Shown: positions 1 through 9,221, counted from the first letter of the stretch. The stretch is DNA of 64,000 nt from Streptomyces sp. NBC_00178 (GCF_036206005.1 NZ_CP108143.1:6229501-6293500), one strand, 5' to 3'. Made by a program: numbers and translations. The notes: generated from the sequence alone by a model not told the origin.

Positions 1-162
1 GAGCACACCTTCGTCCACCAGGCCAGGGACGTGGTGCGCACCATCGCCGAAGGACGGCCGCCCGTACCGTCGTTCGCCGACGGACTCCAGGTGCAGCGGG
101 TGCTCGCCGCGGTCGAGGAGAGCGCCGCCAAGAACTCCGTATACACCCCGGTGCCCTTCTAG
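1..162 (+). CDS. Gfo/Idh/MocA-type oxidoreductase, 3' end only
   Basis: Frame 1 is open from the first base to a TAG at 160-162 and gives the last 53 residues of a protein that starts outside the window. The piece containing VHQARDVV, then a run like GRPPVPSFADGLQVQRVL and a short tail, is how NAD(P)-dependent Gfo/Idh/MocA sugar dehydrogenases usually end: a conserved acidic/aromatic segment, then a helix before a variable tail. The next gene starts 12 bases later with its ribosome site AGGAGG overlapping the stop, so the two are almost certainly one operon. Such dehydrogenases commonly pair with TIM-barrel sugar isomerases in cyclitol or keto-sugar catabolism. With only 53 residues the family call is moderate and the substrate cannot be told. 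Confidence 0.6.
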   Translation, partial: EHTFVHQARDVVRTIAEGRPPVPSFADGLQVQRVLAAVEESAAKNSVYTPVPF

Positions 163-174
163 GAGGTCGCGCGC

Positions 175-1179
175 ATGCCCCGTCCCTTCACACTCTTCAC
201 CGGCCAGTGGGCCGACCTGCCCCTGGAGGAGGTCTGCCGGCACGCCCGTGACTTCGGCTACGACGGCCTCGAACTCGCCTGTTGGGGCGACCATTTCGAG
301 GTCGACAAGGCCCTTGCGGACCCCGGCTACCTCGACGGGCGGCGGCAGCTGCTCGACAAGTACGGCCTCAAGTGCTGGGCGATCTCGAACCACCTGGTCG
401 GCCAGGCCGTCTGCGACAACCCGATCGACGAGCGCCACCAGGGCATCCTGCCCTCCCGCATCTGGGGGGACGGGGAGCCCGAGGGCGTACGCCGCCGGGC
501 CGCGAAGGAGATCGCGGACACCGCCAGGGCCGCCGCCGCGTTCGGCGTCGACACCGTGATCGGCTTCACGGGTTCCTCCATCTGGCACCTGGTCGCGATG
601 TTCCCGCCGGTGCCCCCGCACATGATCGAGCGGGGTTACGAGGACTTCGCGGAGCGCTGGAACCCGATCCTGGACGTCTTCGACGCCGAGGGCGTGCGCT
701 TCGCCCACGAGGTGCACCCCAGCGAGATCGCGTACGACTACTGGACCACCCACCGGGCCCTGGAGGCCGTGGGGCACCGGCCGGCGTTCGGGCTGAACTT
801 CGACCCGAGCCACTTCGTCTGGCAGGACCTCGACCCCGTCGGCTTCCTCTACGACTTCCGGGACCGCATCTACCACGTGGACTGCAAAGAGGCGCGCAAG
901 CGGCTCGACGGCCGCAACGGACGCCTCGGCTCGCACCTGCCCTGGGGCGACCCGCGGCGCGGCTGGGACTTCGTCTCCGCCGGACACGGCGACGTGCCCT
1001 GGGAGGACGTCTTCCGGATGATGCGGTCCATCGGCTACGAGGGCCCGGTCTCCGTGGAGTGGGAGGACGCCGGCATGGACCGGCTGACGGGTGCGCCCGA
1101 GGCGCTGGCGTCGCTGAAGCGCTTCGACTTCGACCCGCCCAGCGCGTCCTTCGACGCCGCGTTCGGAGGCGGCGACTGA
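175..1179 (+). CDS. sugar phosphate isomerase/epimerase-like TIM-barrel protein
   Basis: A 334-residue protein of the xylose-isomerase-like TIM-barrel family (AP endonuclease 2 fold). It begins with a strand ending in FTGQW and the typical segment FGYDGLELACWGDHFEV. Acidic and histidine metal-ligand motifs follow in order: HEVHPSEIAYD near residue 185, NFDPSHFVWQ near 210, a YHVDCKEA strand near 237, and SVEWEDAGMD near the end. These match the Glu/Asp/His set that binds a divalent metal in the family. The ATG at 175 is chosen because AGGAGG sits 8 bases upstream. It follows the dehydrogenase fragment within 12 bases, so it probably acts on the same oxidised sugar or cyclitol. Length is normal. 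Substrate unknown; the family call is firm. Confidence 0.86.
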   Translation: MPRPFTLFTGQWADLPLEEVCRHARDFGYDGLELACWGDHFEVDKALADPGYLDGRRQLLDKYGLKCWAISNHLVGQAVCDNPIDERHQGILPSRIWGDGEPEGVRRRAAKEIADTARAAAAFGVDTVIGFTGSSIWHLVAMFPPVPPHMIERGYEDFAERWNPILDVFDAEGVRFAHEVHPSEIAYDYWTTHRALEAVGHRPAFGLNFDPSHFVWQDLDPVGFLYDFRDRIYHVDCKEARKRLDGRNGRLGSHLPWGDPRRGWDFVSAGHGDVPWEDVFRMMRSIGYEGPVSVEWEDAGMDRLTGAPEALASLKRFDFDPPSASFDAAFGGGD

Positions 1180-1182
1180 GAC

Positions 1183-1221
1183 CGGGCGGGGCCCTCGCGC
1201 ACCCGCGGAGGGCCCCGCCCG
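1183..1221 (+). terminator. GC-rich hairpin after the isomerase gene
   Basis: Fourteen-base perfect arms (1183-1196 and 1208-1221) face each other across an 11-base loop, starting 4 bases after the stop codon. There is no T-run, as is usual in Streptomyces. Confidence 0.6.
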
Positions 1222-1576
1222 CAGCTCCCGCCCGCCGGCGGGGTGTGCCCACGCCCCGCCGGCCGCGCCTGCGTGTCCGTCCCCTCCGGCCCGTCGGGCC
1301 CGGGCCGGTTAAGCCCCCCCCCGGCGGCCGGCTCAGGAGGCCGGGGGGCGGTTCGGCATGCCCGGAACCAGCTTTGTCCTTCCGTGGGAAAAAGTTCAAC
1401 GATGCAGCTGCGCAAGGGCTTTCCGTACGGGACGAACGCGGCTACGGTCCCATGCGTGTACACCACATGACTCGCGTCACCGGGGTCTCACGGCTCCGGT
1501 GACGGGCGCGGCAGTCCCCGCGCGGAACGGCAGAAACGCACCCGCCCGAACAACCGGCACACTCCGGAGGACGCAC
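1222..1576. other. non-coding leader of the large secreted-protein gene
   Basis: About 355 bases without a convincing gene. The reading frame of the next gene stays open upstream to 1358, but that part is low-complexity and lacks a ribosome site, while a good site and a signal peptide appear only at 1577. The stretch around 1378-1450 is less GC-rich and contains two similar pieces (CTTCCGTGGGAAAAA and CTTTCCGTACGGGACG), so the promoter probably lies here. No confident -35/-10 pair could be assigned. Confidence 0.4.
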
Positions 1577-4500
1577 GTGCACAGAAGCAGCAGACGGCTC
1601 CGCGCCCGAAAAACACTCGCACTCCTCACCGGCGGCCTGCTCGCCGCCGCCACCCTCTCCCTGGGCTCCTCGCCCGCCACCGCCGACGCCCCCGGGGTGT
1701 CGGCCGCGCAGGACGCCGCCGAGGACTTCCAGCAGGTCACCCTCGCCAAGGGGGCGGCCGAGACAGGCGAACCCATGACGCTGGCGGTCCTCCCCGACCG
1801 CAGCGTGCTGCACACGTCGCGCGGCGGCGAGCTGCGCATCACCGACAGCGCCGGCAACACCCGCATCTCCGGCGTCATCCCCGTCTACTCGCACGACGAG
1901 GAAGGCCTCCAGGGAGTCGGGATCGACCCCGACTTCGAGCACAACCGCGCGATCTACCTCTACTACGCGCCGCCGCTGGACACCCCCGCCGGCGACGCCC
2001 CGGAGAACGGCACCGCTGCGGACTTCGCGAAGTTCGAGGGGGTCAACCGCCTCTCCCGCTTCGTCCTCAAGGAGGACGGCACCCTCGACAACGCCAGCGA
2101 GAAGAAGGTCCTCGACATCCCGACCACCCGCGGCATGTGCTGCCACGTCGGCGGGGACATCGACTTCGACGCGCAGGGCAACCTCTACATCTCGACGGGC
2201 GACGACTCCAACCCGTTCGCGTCCGACGGCTTCTCGCCGCTGGACGACCGGGCCGACCGCAACCCCGCGTTCGACGCCCGCCGCACCGCCGGCAACACCA
2301 ACGACCTCCGCGGCAAGATCCTGCGCATCAAGGTGGCGGCCGACGGCTCGTACACCGTCCCTGAGGGCAACCTCTTCGCCCCGGGCACGGACAAGACCCG
2401 CCCCGAGATCTACGCGATGGGCTTCCGCAACCCCTTCCGCTTCAGCGTCGACAAGGCCACCGGCGTCCTGTACGTCGGCGACTACGGTCCCGACGCCGGC
2501 GCGGCCGACCCGAACCGCGGACCCGCGGGCCAGGTCGAGTTCGCCCGTGTGACGAAGCCCGGCAACTTCGGCTGGCCCTTCTGCACCGGCGACAACCAGG
2601 CCTTCAACGACTACGACTTCGCCACGAAGACCTCCGGCCCGCGCTTCGACTGCGCCGCCCCGAAGAACGACTCGCGCCACAACACCGGCCTCGTGGACCT
2701 CCCGCCGTCCCAGGCCGCCTGGATCCCGTACGACGGCGCGTCCGTACCCGAGTTCGGCACCGGCTCCGAGTCCCCGATGGGCGGCCCCGTCTACCACTAC
2801 GACGCCGGCCTCGACTCGCCGGTGAAGTTCCCGGAGGCCTACGACGGCGACTTCTTCGCCGGGGAGTTCGGCCGCCAGTGGATCAAGCGCGTCGAGCAGG
2901 ACGGCGACGGAGCCGTGAAGTCCATCAACGACGTCCCGTGGACCGGGACCCAGGTGATGGACATGGCCTTCGGCCCCGACGGGGCGCTCTACGTCCTGGA
3001 CTACGGCCTCTCCTGGTTCGGCGGCGACGAGCACTCGGCGCTCTACCGCATCGAGAACGCCACCGGCGGCCGCTCACCCATAGCCGAGGCGTCGTCGAAC
3101 AAGACGTCCGGTGTCGCGCCGCTCAAGGTGAAGTTCTCGTCCGCCGGCACGACCGACGGTGACGGAGACGCCCTGACCTACGCGTGGGACTTCGGCGACG
3201 GCGGCAAGTCCACCGCGGCCGACCCGACCTACACGTACAAGAAGAACGGCACCTACACGGCCACCGTCACCGCCAAGGACCCGACGGGCCGCACCGGCTC
3301 GGCCAGCGTCCACGTGACCGTCGGCAACACCGCGCCCACCGTCGTGCTGAACGCCCCGCTCGACGGCAAGCCGTTCACCTTCGGCGACAAGGTGCCCTTC
3401 AAGGTGACCGTCACCGACCCGGAGGACGGGACCATCGACTGCAGCAAGGTCGAGGTCAAGTTCACCCTCGGACACGACAGCCACGGCCACGACATCACCA
3501 CCGAGCACGGCTGCGAAGGCACCATCACCACCGCCATGGAGGGCGGCCACGACCCCAACGCCAACATCTACGGCGGCATCTCCGCGTCCTACACGGACGG
3601 CGGGGGCGGCGGCCAGGCCGCACTGTCCGGCCATGACCAGGCGAAGCTCCAGCCCCGCCACCGCCAGGCCGAGCACTTCGACCGGTCCTCCGGCATCACC
3701 ACACCCAGCAAGACCAGCGCGCACGGCGGCAGGACCGTCGGCGACATCGACAACGGCGACTGGATCTCCTTCAGCCCGTACATCCTCGACGGCTCCACCA
3801 AGCTCACCGCCCGTACGTCCTCGGCGGGTGCCGGCGGCTTCCTCGAGGTACGGGCCGGATCGCCCACCGGCACGATCCTCGGCTCCGCACCGGTCCCCGT
3901 GACCGGCAGCTGGGACTCGTTCCAGGACATCGACGTGCCGCTGCGCGGCGCGCCGAAGAAGGCCACGGAACTCTTCCTCGTCTTCAAGGGCGGCACCGGG
4001 GCGCTCTACGACGTGGACGACTTCGAGCTGTCGGACAGCCCCGTGGACAAGACCGCCAAGCGCGTCCTCGTCTTCTCCAAGACCGGCGGCTTCCGCCACG
4101 ACTCGATCCCCACCGGCGTCGCCGCCCTGAAGGAACTCGGCAAGGACACCAACATCACGGTCGACTCCACGGAGGAGGCCGGCCAGTTCACCACCAGCAA
4201 CCTGGCGCGCTACGACGCCGTCGTCTTCCTGTCGACGACCGGTGACGTCCTCAACGCCGACCAGCAGAAGGCCTTCGAGAACTTCGTGGCCACCGGCGGC
4301 GGCTACATGGGGGTCCACGCGGCCGCCGACACCGAGTACGACTGGAAGTTCTACGGCGGCCTCGTCGGGGCGTACTTCTCCTCGCACCCGCAGATCCAGC
4401 CGGCGACCGTGCGGGTGGAGAACCACGACCACCCGGCGACCGCGCACCTGGACGACGCCTGGGACCGTACCGACGAGTGGTACAACTACCGCACCGACCC

Positions 4501-5281
4501 GCGGGACAAGGCCCAGGTCCTCGCCACGCTGGACGAGACCAGCTACACCGGCGGCACCATGAAGGGCGACCACCCGATCGCCTGGTGCCAGGCCTACGAG
4601 GGCGGCCGCTCCTTCTACACCGGCCTCGGCCACACCAAGGAGTCCTACGCCGAACCCGCCTTCCGCCAGCACCTGCTGGGCGGGCTCCGCTACGCCTCCG
4701 GCCAGGTCAAGGCCAACTGCAAGCCGGACACCGGCTACCGGTCGATCTTCAACGGCAAGACGCTCGAAGGCTGGAAGCAGGCCGGTCCCGGCACGTTCAC
4801 CGTCGCCGACGGCGAACTGCGCTCCGAGGGCGGCATGGGTCTGCTGACCTACCAGGCCAAGGAGCTGAAGTCCTACTCGCTGAAGCTCGACTGGAAGATG
4901 GAGGGCGACGACAACTCCGGTGTGTTCGTCGGCTTCCCGGCGTCGGACGACCCGTGGTCCGCGGTGGACAACGGCTACGAGGTCCAGATCGACGCCACCG
5001 ACGCGGCGGACCGCACGACCGGGGCCGTCTACACCTTCAAGTCGGCCGATCTCAAGGCCCGTGACCGGGTCCTGCGACCGCCCGGCCAGTGGAACAGCTA
5101 CGAGATCAAGGTCCAGGGCGAACGCCTCCAGGTGTTCCTCAACGGTGTGAAGATCAACGACTTCACCAACACCGTGCCCGCCCGCAGTCTGAAGGACGGC
5201 TTCATCGGTCTCCAGAACCACGGGGCCGACGACCAGGTGTCCTTCCGTGACATCCAGCTGAAGGAACTGCCCTCGACGTAG
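1577..5281 (+). CDS. secreted multidomain protein: PQQ-type sugar dehydrogenase, PKD, CBM6-like, ThuA, DUF1080
   Basis: A 1234-residue exported mosaic. GTG at 1577 is chosen because GGAGG lies 6 bases upstream and the first 35 residues form a signal peptide: basic SRRLRARK, a hydrophobic stretch, then SPATADA. Domains in order: a glucose/sorbosone dehydrogenase beta-propeller (about 50-495, with HDEEGLQGVGIDPDF and GFRNPFRFSVD); a PKD domain (about 508-585, YAWDFGDGG); an Ig-like/His-rich linker; a CBM6-like carbohydrate-binding domain (about 693-818); a ThuA domain (about 826-1044, FSKTGGFRHDSIPTG and GVHAAADTEYDW); and a DUF1080 domain (about 1054-1233, FNGKTLEGW). DUF1080 members include 3-keto-disaccharide hydrolases. 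The set suggests extracellular oxidation and cleavage of a glycoside, with products taken up for the dehydrogenase and isomerase upstream. Exact substrate unknown. Confidence 0.88.
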   Translation: MHRSSRRLRARKTLALLTGGLLAAATLSLGSSPATADAPGVSAAQDAAEDFQQVTLAKGAAETGEPMTLAVLPDRSVLHTSRGGELRITDSAGNTRISGVIPVYSHDEEGLQGVGIDPDFEHNRAIYLYYAPPLDTPAGDAPENGTAADFAKFEGVNRLSRFVLKEDGTLDNASEKKVLDIPTTRGMCCHVGGDIDFDAQGNLYISTGDDSNPFASDGFSPLDDRADRNPAFDARRTAGNTNDLRGKILRIKVAADGSYTVPEGNLFAPGTDKTRPEIYAMGFRNPFRFSVDKATGVLYVGDYGPDAGAADPNRGPAGQVEFARVTKPGNFGWPFCTGDNQAFNDYDFATKTSGPRFDCAAPKNDSRHNTGLVDLPPSQAAWIPYDGASVPEFGTGSESPMGGPVYHYDAGLDSPVKFPEAYDGDFFAGEFGRQWIKRVEQDGDGAVKSINDVPWTGTQVMDMAFGPDGALYVLDYGLSWFGGDEHSALYRIENATGGRSPIAEASSNKTSGVAPLKVKFSSAGTTDGDGDALTYAWDFGDGGKSTAADPTYTYKKNGTYTATVTAKDPTGRTGSASVHVTVGNTAPTVVLNAPLDGKPFTFGDKVPFKVTVTDPEDGTIDCSKVEVKFTLGHDSHGHDITTEHGCEGTITTAMEGGHDPNANIYGGISASYTDGGGGGQAALSGHDQAKLQPRHRQAEHFDRSSGITTPSKTSAHGGRTVGDIDNGDWISFSPYILDGSTKLTARTSSAGAGGFLEVRAGSPTGTILGSAPVPVTGSWDSFQDIDVPLRGAPKKATELFLVFKGGTGALYDVDDFELSDSPVDKTAKRVLVFSKTGGFRHDSIPTGVAALKELGKDTNITVDSTEEAGQFTTSNLARYDAVVFLSTTGDVLNADQQKAFENFVATGGGYMGVHAAADTEYDWKFYGGLVGAYFSSHPQIQPATVRVENHDHPATAHLDDAWDRTDEWYNYRTDPRDKAQVLATLDETSYTGGTMKGDHPIAWCQAYEGGRSFYTGLGHTKESYAEPAFRQHLLGGLRYASGQVKANCKPDTGYRSIFNGKTLEGWKQAGPGTFTVADGELRSEGGMGLLTYQAKELKSYSLKLDWKMEGDDNSGVFVGFPASDDPWSAVDNGYEVQIDATDAADRTTGAVYTFKSADLKARDRVLRPPGQWNSYEIKVQGERLQVFLNGVKINDFTNTVPARSLKDGFIGLQNHGADDQVSFRDIQLKELPST

Positions 5282-5300
5282 GGCAGCCACCTCCTGCGCC

Positions 5301-5340
5301 GACGGTGGGCGGGGACGCCCCCGGCTCCCCGCCCACCGTC
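5301..5340 (+). terminator. hairpin terminator after the large secreted protein
   Basis: Perfect 15-base arms (5301-5315 and 5326-5340) with a 10-base loop, 19 bases after the stop codon. It separates the secreted-protein gene from the ebo-like operon that starts at 5376. Confidence 0.7.
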
Positions 5341-5375
5341 CACCACCCCTCTACATCCCCCCAGGGAGGCAGCCC

Positions 5376-6494
5376 GTGACCGTACATGCCGTTCGTACCG
5401 GAGTCTGGTTCATCGGAGCCCGCGGCTCGGTGGCCACCACCGCGACCGCCGGATGCGCGGCCATCGCGGCCGGCCTCCACCCGCCGACCGGCATGGTCAC
5501 CGAGACACCGCCCTTCACGGACATCGGGCTGCCACCCCTGACGTCGCTCGTCTTCGGCGGCCACGACACCCTCGACTGCCCGCTGCCCAAGCGGGCCGAG
5601 GCCCTCGCGGCGGGCGGAGTCCTCCCGCACGGGCTGCCCTCGGCGGTCGGGGCCGAACTCGCCCGCGCTGACGCGGAGATTCGCCCCGGCGGACCCCTCG
5701 CCGGTGACACGCGGACCGACGAGCAGCTCATCACCGCCTTCGCCGCGGACCTCGAGGACTTCGCACGCCGCAACGAACTGGCCCGCACCGTCGTCATCAA
5801 CGTCGCGTCGACGGAGCCCGCACCCGCCGAGGACGACGACCGGCTCCCCGCCAGCTCCCTCTACGCGGCCGCCGCCCTCAGGGCCGGCTGCGCGTACGCC
5901 AACTTCACCCCCTCCACGGGGCTGCGCAGCCCCCGCCTGCGGGACGCGGTCGAAGCCTGCGGACTTCCCCACGCCGGACGCGACGGCAAGACGGGGCAGA
6001 CCCTGCTCCGCTCCGTGCTCGCCCCGATGTTCGTCCAGCGTGCGCTGCCGGTGCGGGCCTGGTCGGGCACGAACCTGCTGGGCGGCGGCGACGGAGCGGC
6101 CCTGGCCGACCCCGCCGCGGCGGCCGCCAAGAACGCGGGCAAGGAGCGCGTGCTCGCCGACACCCTCGGGGCCGCCCCCGAGGGCGAGGTCCACATCGAC
6201 GACGTTCCGGCCATGGGCGACTGGAAGACCGCGTGGGACCACATCGCCTTCGACGGCTTCCTCGGCTCGCGGATGATCCTCCAGACGATCTGGCAGGGCT
6301 GCGACTCGGCGCTGGCCGCGCCCCTGATCCTGGACCTGGCCCGGCTGCTCGCCCGCTCCCACGAGGCCGGCCTGACCGGCCCGCTCGCCGAACTGGGCTT
6401 CTACTTCAAGGACCCCGACGGCGGACCGGCCGCGCTGTCCGAGCAGTACGCCACTCTGCTGGCCTTCGCGGGCCGTCTGCGAGCCGGCCGGTGA
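5376..6494 (+). CDS. myo-inositol-3-phosphate synthase-like protein, first gene of the ebo-like operon
   Basis: A 372-residue protein of the inositol-3-phosphate synthase family. It opens with a Rossmann strand and Gly-rich loop (GVWFIGARGSVATT). Later come the family-type segments VINVASTEP, YANFTPSTG, GRDGKTGQTLL and VRAWSGTNLLGGGDG. Known family members use NAD to cyclise glucose 6-phosphate to inositol 3-phosphate. The GTG at 5376 has GGGAGG 6 bases upstream. The next gene starts inside its stop codon (GTGA), so they are co-translated. In known ebo operons the sugar-phosphate-cyclase slot is filled by the dehydroquinate-synthase-like EboD; here this unrelated cyclase family fills it. It may make a cyclitol phosphate for the prenyltransferase that follows, but that is inference. 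Confidence 0.85.
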   Translation: MTVHAVRTGVWFIGARGSVATTATAGCAAIAAGLHPPTGMVTETPPFTDIGLPPLTSLVFGGHDTLDCPLPKRAEALAAGGVLPHGLPSAVGAELARADAEIRPGGPLAGDTRTDEQLITAFAADLEDFARRNELARTVVINVASTEPAPAEDDDRLPASSLYAAAALRAGCAYANFTPSTGLRSPRLRDAVEACGLPHAGRDGKTGQTLLRSVLAPMFVQRALPVRAWSGTNLLGGGDGAALADPAAAAAKNAGKERVLADTLGAAPEGEVHIDDVPAMGDWKTAWDHIAFDGFLGSRMILQTIWQGCDSALAAPLILDLARLLARSHEAGLTGPLAELGFYFKDPDGGPAALSEQYATLLAFAGRLRAGR

Positions 6495-7687
6495 GGCCGC
6501 TCCGGCCGGCCGCCGAGACGGCCGGGACACCGCGGGTGCCCGGAGCCCGGCCCCTGGCCGCGGTCCCGGCGCCGCGGCCCTCGGACGGCCTGTCCGGTGC
6601 GGACGGGACTGCGCCCGCACCGGACAGGCCCCGGACCGGCGGGCGCCTGCGCGCCTGGGCGGAACTGCTGCGCGTGTCGGCGTTGTTCAGCGTGCCCGGC
6701 GACGCCCTCGCCGGGGCCGCCGCCGTCGGCCGCCGCCCCGGACGCGGCACAGCGCTCGCCGTCGGCGCCTCGCTGTGCCTGTACGAGGCGGGCATGGCCC
6801 TCAACGACTGGGCGGACCGCGAGGAGGACGCACTGGACCGCCCGCACCGCCCGATACCCTCGGGCCGAGTCGCCCCCGGTGCGGCCCTGGCGGCGGCCGG
6901 CGCCCTCACCGCCGCGGGCCTGGCCCTGGCGTCACGCGCGGGCCGCCCGGCCCTCGCCGTGGCATCGGGCCTCGCAGCCACGGTCTGGGCCTACGACCTC
7001 CACCTGAAGCACACGAAGCTGGGACCGGCGGCGATGGCTTCGGCCCGCGCCCTGGACCTGCTGCTCGGCGCCACGGCGACGGCGGCGCCGGGAACCACGG
7101 CGGCACCACCGCCGGGTGCCCTCGCGGTGCGGGGCCGTGGCGGAGAGGCCCGCAAGGCGGCCGGGTCCGGCGGCCGTACGGCCGAGGCGCACATCCGCCG
7201 GGACGCCGGGAGCGCGGGCTCCACACGCCCCCTGCGCTCCGCGCTCCCCTCGGCGCTCGTGCTCGGCGCACACACCTACGCCGTCACCGCCGTCTCCCGC
7301 CACGAGGCCCAGGGCGGCTCCTCCGCCGCGCCGTCGGCCGCGCTCGCCGGGGTCGCCGCGCTCGGAGCGGCCGTCCTGCGCACCCGCCCGGCACGGGCCG
7401 GAAGGGGCGACGTACCGGGAAGCCCGGTGAAGGGGGGAGGCGCCGAGAGGCTCCTGCTCCCCGCGTTCACCGGCGCCTACCTGCGTACCTCCGCGATCCC
7501 GCTCCTCCACGCGGCACTGAATCCCTCCCCGCCCCTCACCCAGCGCGCCGTCGGCGGCGGCATCCGGGCCATGATCCCGTTGCAGGCCGCACTGGCCGTC
7601 AGGGCGGGAGCACCCGTCAACGGGCTCGCGGCCATGGGACTCGTGCCCCTGGCCCGCGCGCTCGCCCGGAAGGTGAGCCCCACATGA
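6491..7687 (+). CDS. eboC: UbiA-family prenyltransferase, EboC-like
   Basis: A 398-residue integral membrane protein. The N-terminal 50 residues are Pro/Ala-rich and poorly conserved in look. A UbiA core begins near residue 55 (LRVSALFSVPGD), with the allylic-diphosphate-binding motif NDWADREEDALDRPHRP near residue 103, several hydrophobic helices, and a second UbiA-type segment ARALDLLLGA. It resembles the actinobacterial prenyltransferases called the SCO3242 family. A Gly/Arg-rich, probably disordered insertion (about 205-240) sits in the middle. GTG at 6491 is chosen because it overlaps the preceding TGA, though no strong ribosome site is visible and a later start is possible. In ebo operons this enzyme is thought to attach an isoprenoid to an unidentified acceptor. 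Confidence 0.8.
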   Translation: MRPLRPAAETAGTPRVPGARPLAAVPAPRPSDGLSGADGTAPAPDRPRTGGRLRAWAELLRVSALFSVPGDALAGAAAVGRRPGRGTALAVGASLCLYEAGMALNDWADREEDALDRPHRPIPSGRVAPGAALAAAGALTAAGLALASRAGRPALAVASGLAATVWAYDLHLKHTKLGPAAMASARALDLLLGATATAAPGTTAAPPPGALAVRGRGGEARKAAGSGGRTAEAHIRRDAGSAGSTRPLRSALPSALVLGAHTYAVTAVSRHEAQGGSSAAPSAALAGVAALGAAVLRTRPARAGRGDVPGSPVKGGGAERLLLPAFTGAYLRTSAIPLLHAALNPSPPLTQRAVGGGIRAMIPLQAALAVRAGAPVNGLAAMGLVPLARALARKVSPT

Positions 7688-8598
7688 CGCTCCGCTTCGG
7701 CTACGGCACCAACGGACTGACCGACCTCCGGCTCGACGACGCCCTCGGCCTGCTCGCCGACCTCGGCTACGAAGGCGTCGGGCTGACCCTGGACCACATG
7801 CACCTCGACCCGATGGCCCCGGACCTCGCCGCCCGGACCCGCAGGGTCGCCGGCAGGCTCGCCGACCTGGGCCTGGGCGTGACCGTCGAGACCGGAGCGC
7901 GCTACGTCCTGGACCCCCGGCGCAAACACGGCCCCTCCCTCCTCGACCCGGACCCCGAGGCGCGTGCTGCGCGGACGGCGCTGCTGGTCCGCGCCGTCGA
8001 CGTGGCCGCCGAGCTGGGCGCGCACGCCGTGCACTGCTTCAGCGGCGTCACCCCGCCGGACACCACCACCGACACCGCCTGGGAGCGGCTGACGGACTCC
8101 CTCGGCCCCGTACTGGACGCCGCCGGGCGCGCGGGCGTCCCCGTCGCCATCGAGCCGGAACCCGGCCACCTCCTCGCCACCCTCGCGGACTTCCACCGGC
8201 TGCGGACCCTCCTCTCGGGCCCCGCGCCGCTCGGGCTCACCCTCGACATCGGCCACTGCCAGTGCCTGGAACCCGCGCCACCCGTCGAGTGCGTGAAGGA
8301 AGCCGCGCCCTGGCTGCGCCACGTACAGATCGAGGACATGCGGCGCGGGACGCACGAACACCTGCCGTTCGGCGAGGGTGAGATCGACTTCCCGCCGGTG
8401 CTCGAAGCCCTGGCCGCCACCGGATACGACGGCCTCACCGTCGTCGAACTGCCCCGGCACTCCCACGCCGGGCCCGAACTGGCCCGCCACTCGATCGACT
8501 TCCTCCGCGCGGCGGCCGGGACCTCGGAGCCGGACCGCGTGGGAACGAGCACACCCCGAGCCGCGGCCGGGGCGACGAACGGAGGCGCACCGTGCTGA
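7684..8598 (+). CDS. TIM-barrel sugar isomerase/epimerase-like protein in the ebo-like operon
   Basis: A 304-residue xylose-isomerase-like TIM barrel. It starts FGYGTNGLTD and contains GYEGVGLTLDHMHLDP, AHAVHCFSGV, VAIEPEPGHLL (metal-ligand Glu), LTLDIGHCQC (Asp/His), LRHVQIEDM and VVELPRHSH. This is the ordered acidic/histidine ligand set of the family. The ATG at 7684 overlaps the upstream stop (ATGA). A tail after about residue 280 (ending TPRAAAGATNGGAPC) looks disordered. The gene is an addition relative to the six-gene ebo set. It may act on the same cyclitol or sugar as EboE. The barrel family is clear, the reaction is not. Confidence 0.83.
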   Translation: MTLRFGYGTNGLTDLRLDDALGLLADLGYEGVGLTLDHMHLDPMAPDLAARTRRVAGRLADLGLGVTVETGARYVLDPRRKHGPSLLDPDPEARAARTALLVRAVDVAAELGAHAVHCFSGVTPPDTTTDTAWERLTDSLGPVLDAAGRAGVPVAIEPEPGHLLATLADFHRLRTLLSGPAPLGLTLDIGHCQCLEPAPPVECVKEAAPWLRHVQIEDMRRGTHEHLPFGEGEIDFPPVLEALAATGYDGLTVVELPRHSHAGPELARHSIDFLRAAAGTSEPDRVGTSTPRAAAGATNGGAPC

Positions 8599-9221
8599 CC
8601 GACCACAAGGAACTCGACGGCCTGCTCCCGGGTGCCGCGAGGGCCTGGCTCGACGAGGCGCTCGACGAGGCCGCCCACGCCGCGGCCCACCCCGGCGCCG
8701 ACAGCGGCACCCCGCCCTGGGAACTGCGGTTCGCCTCCGCCGGCCGGCACTGCGGGCTGGAGCACGCCGACTCCGTACGCGCCCTGCTGCTCGTCGAGGC
8801 GCGGGCCGGCCTCCCCGCCGTCACCCGTCTCTACGAACAGGGCACCGCGGCCGAGAGGCGCGCCGTCCTCCTCACCCTGCACCGGCTGGACCTCGGAGCC
8901 CGGGCACTGCCGCTCGTCGAGGACGCGCTGCGCACCAACGACACCCGGCTGGTCGCCGCCGCGGTCGGCCCCTACGGTGCGGCCCACCTCGACGCCCACG
9001 GCTGGCGGCACGCCGTCCTCAAGTGCCTGTTCACCGAGGTACCCGTGGAGGCCCTGGACCGGCTTGCGTCCCGCGCCCGGGGCGACGCCGAACTCGCCAG
9101 GATGCTCGGCGACTTCGCCACCGAGCGCATCGCCGCGGGACGGGCCGTGCCACCCGGTCTGCTGACCGTCCTCGAACTCACGGCCCCCGGCCCCGCCCCC
9201 GCCCCCACGGAGGAGTCCTGA
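8592..9221 (+). CDS. eboA: EboA domain protein
   Basis: A 209-residue, predicted soluble and mainly helical protein with no catalytic motif I can name. The family is recognised from context and from its pattern: an alternating helical repeat, the segment ELRFASAGRHCGL near residue 38, VTRLYEQGTAAERRAVLL, then a run of helices like HEAT repeats (ALPLVEDALRTNDTRLVAAAVG, FTEVPVEALDRLASRA). EboA proteins are defined by their place in ebo operons and have no known biochemical activity. GTG at 8592 overlaps the previous gene by 7 bases. The next gene overlaps its stop by one base (TGATG), so translation is coupled through this segment. It could be a scaffold for the other Ebo enzymes, but that is speculation. 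Confidence 0.78.
   Translation: MLTDHKELDGLLPGAARAWLDEALDEAAHAAAHPGADSGTPPWELRFASAGRHCGLEHADSVRALLLVEARAGLPAVTRLYEQGTAAERRAVLLTLHRLDLGARALPLVEDALRTNDTRLVAAAVGPYGAAHLDAHGWRHAVLKCLFTEVPVEALDRLASRARGDAELARMLGDFATERIAAGRAVPPGLLTVLELTAPGPAPAPTEES

Noticed and set aside
3074..5290. A 738-codon open frame on the minus strand opposite the large secreted protein.
   Set aside because: It is antisense to a clear multidomain gene, has a Val/Gly/Arg-rich translation with no motifs and no ribosome site; a GC-bias artefact.
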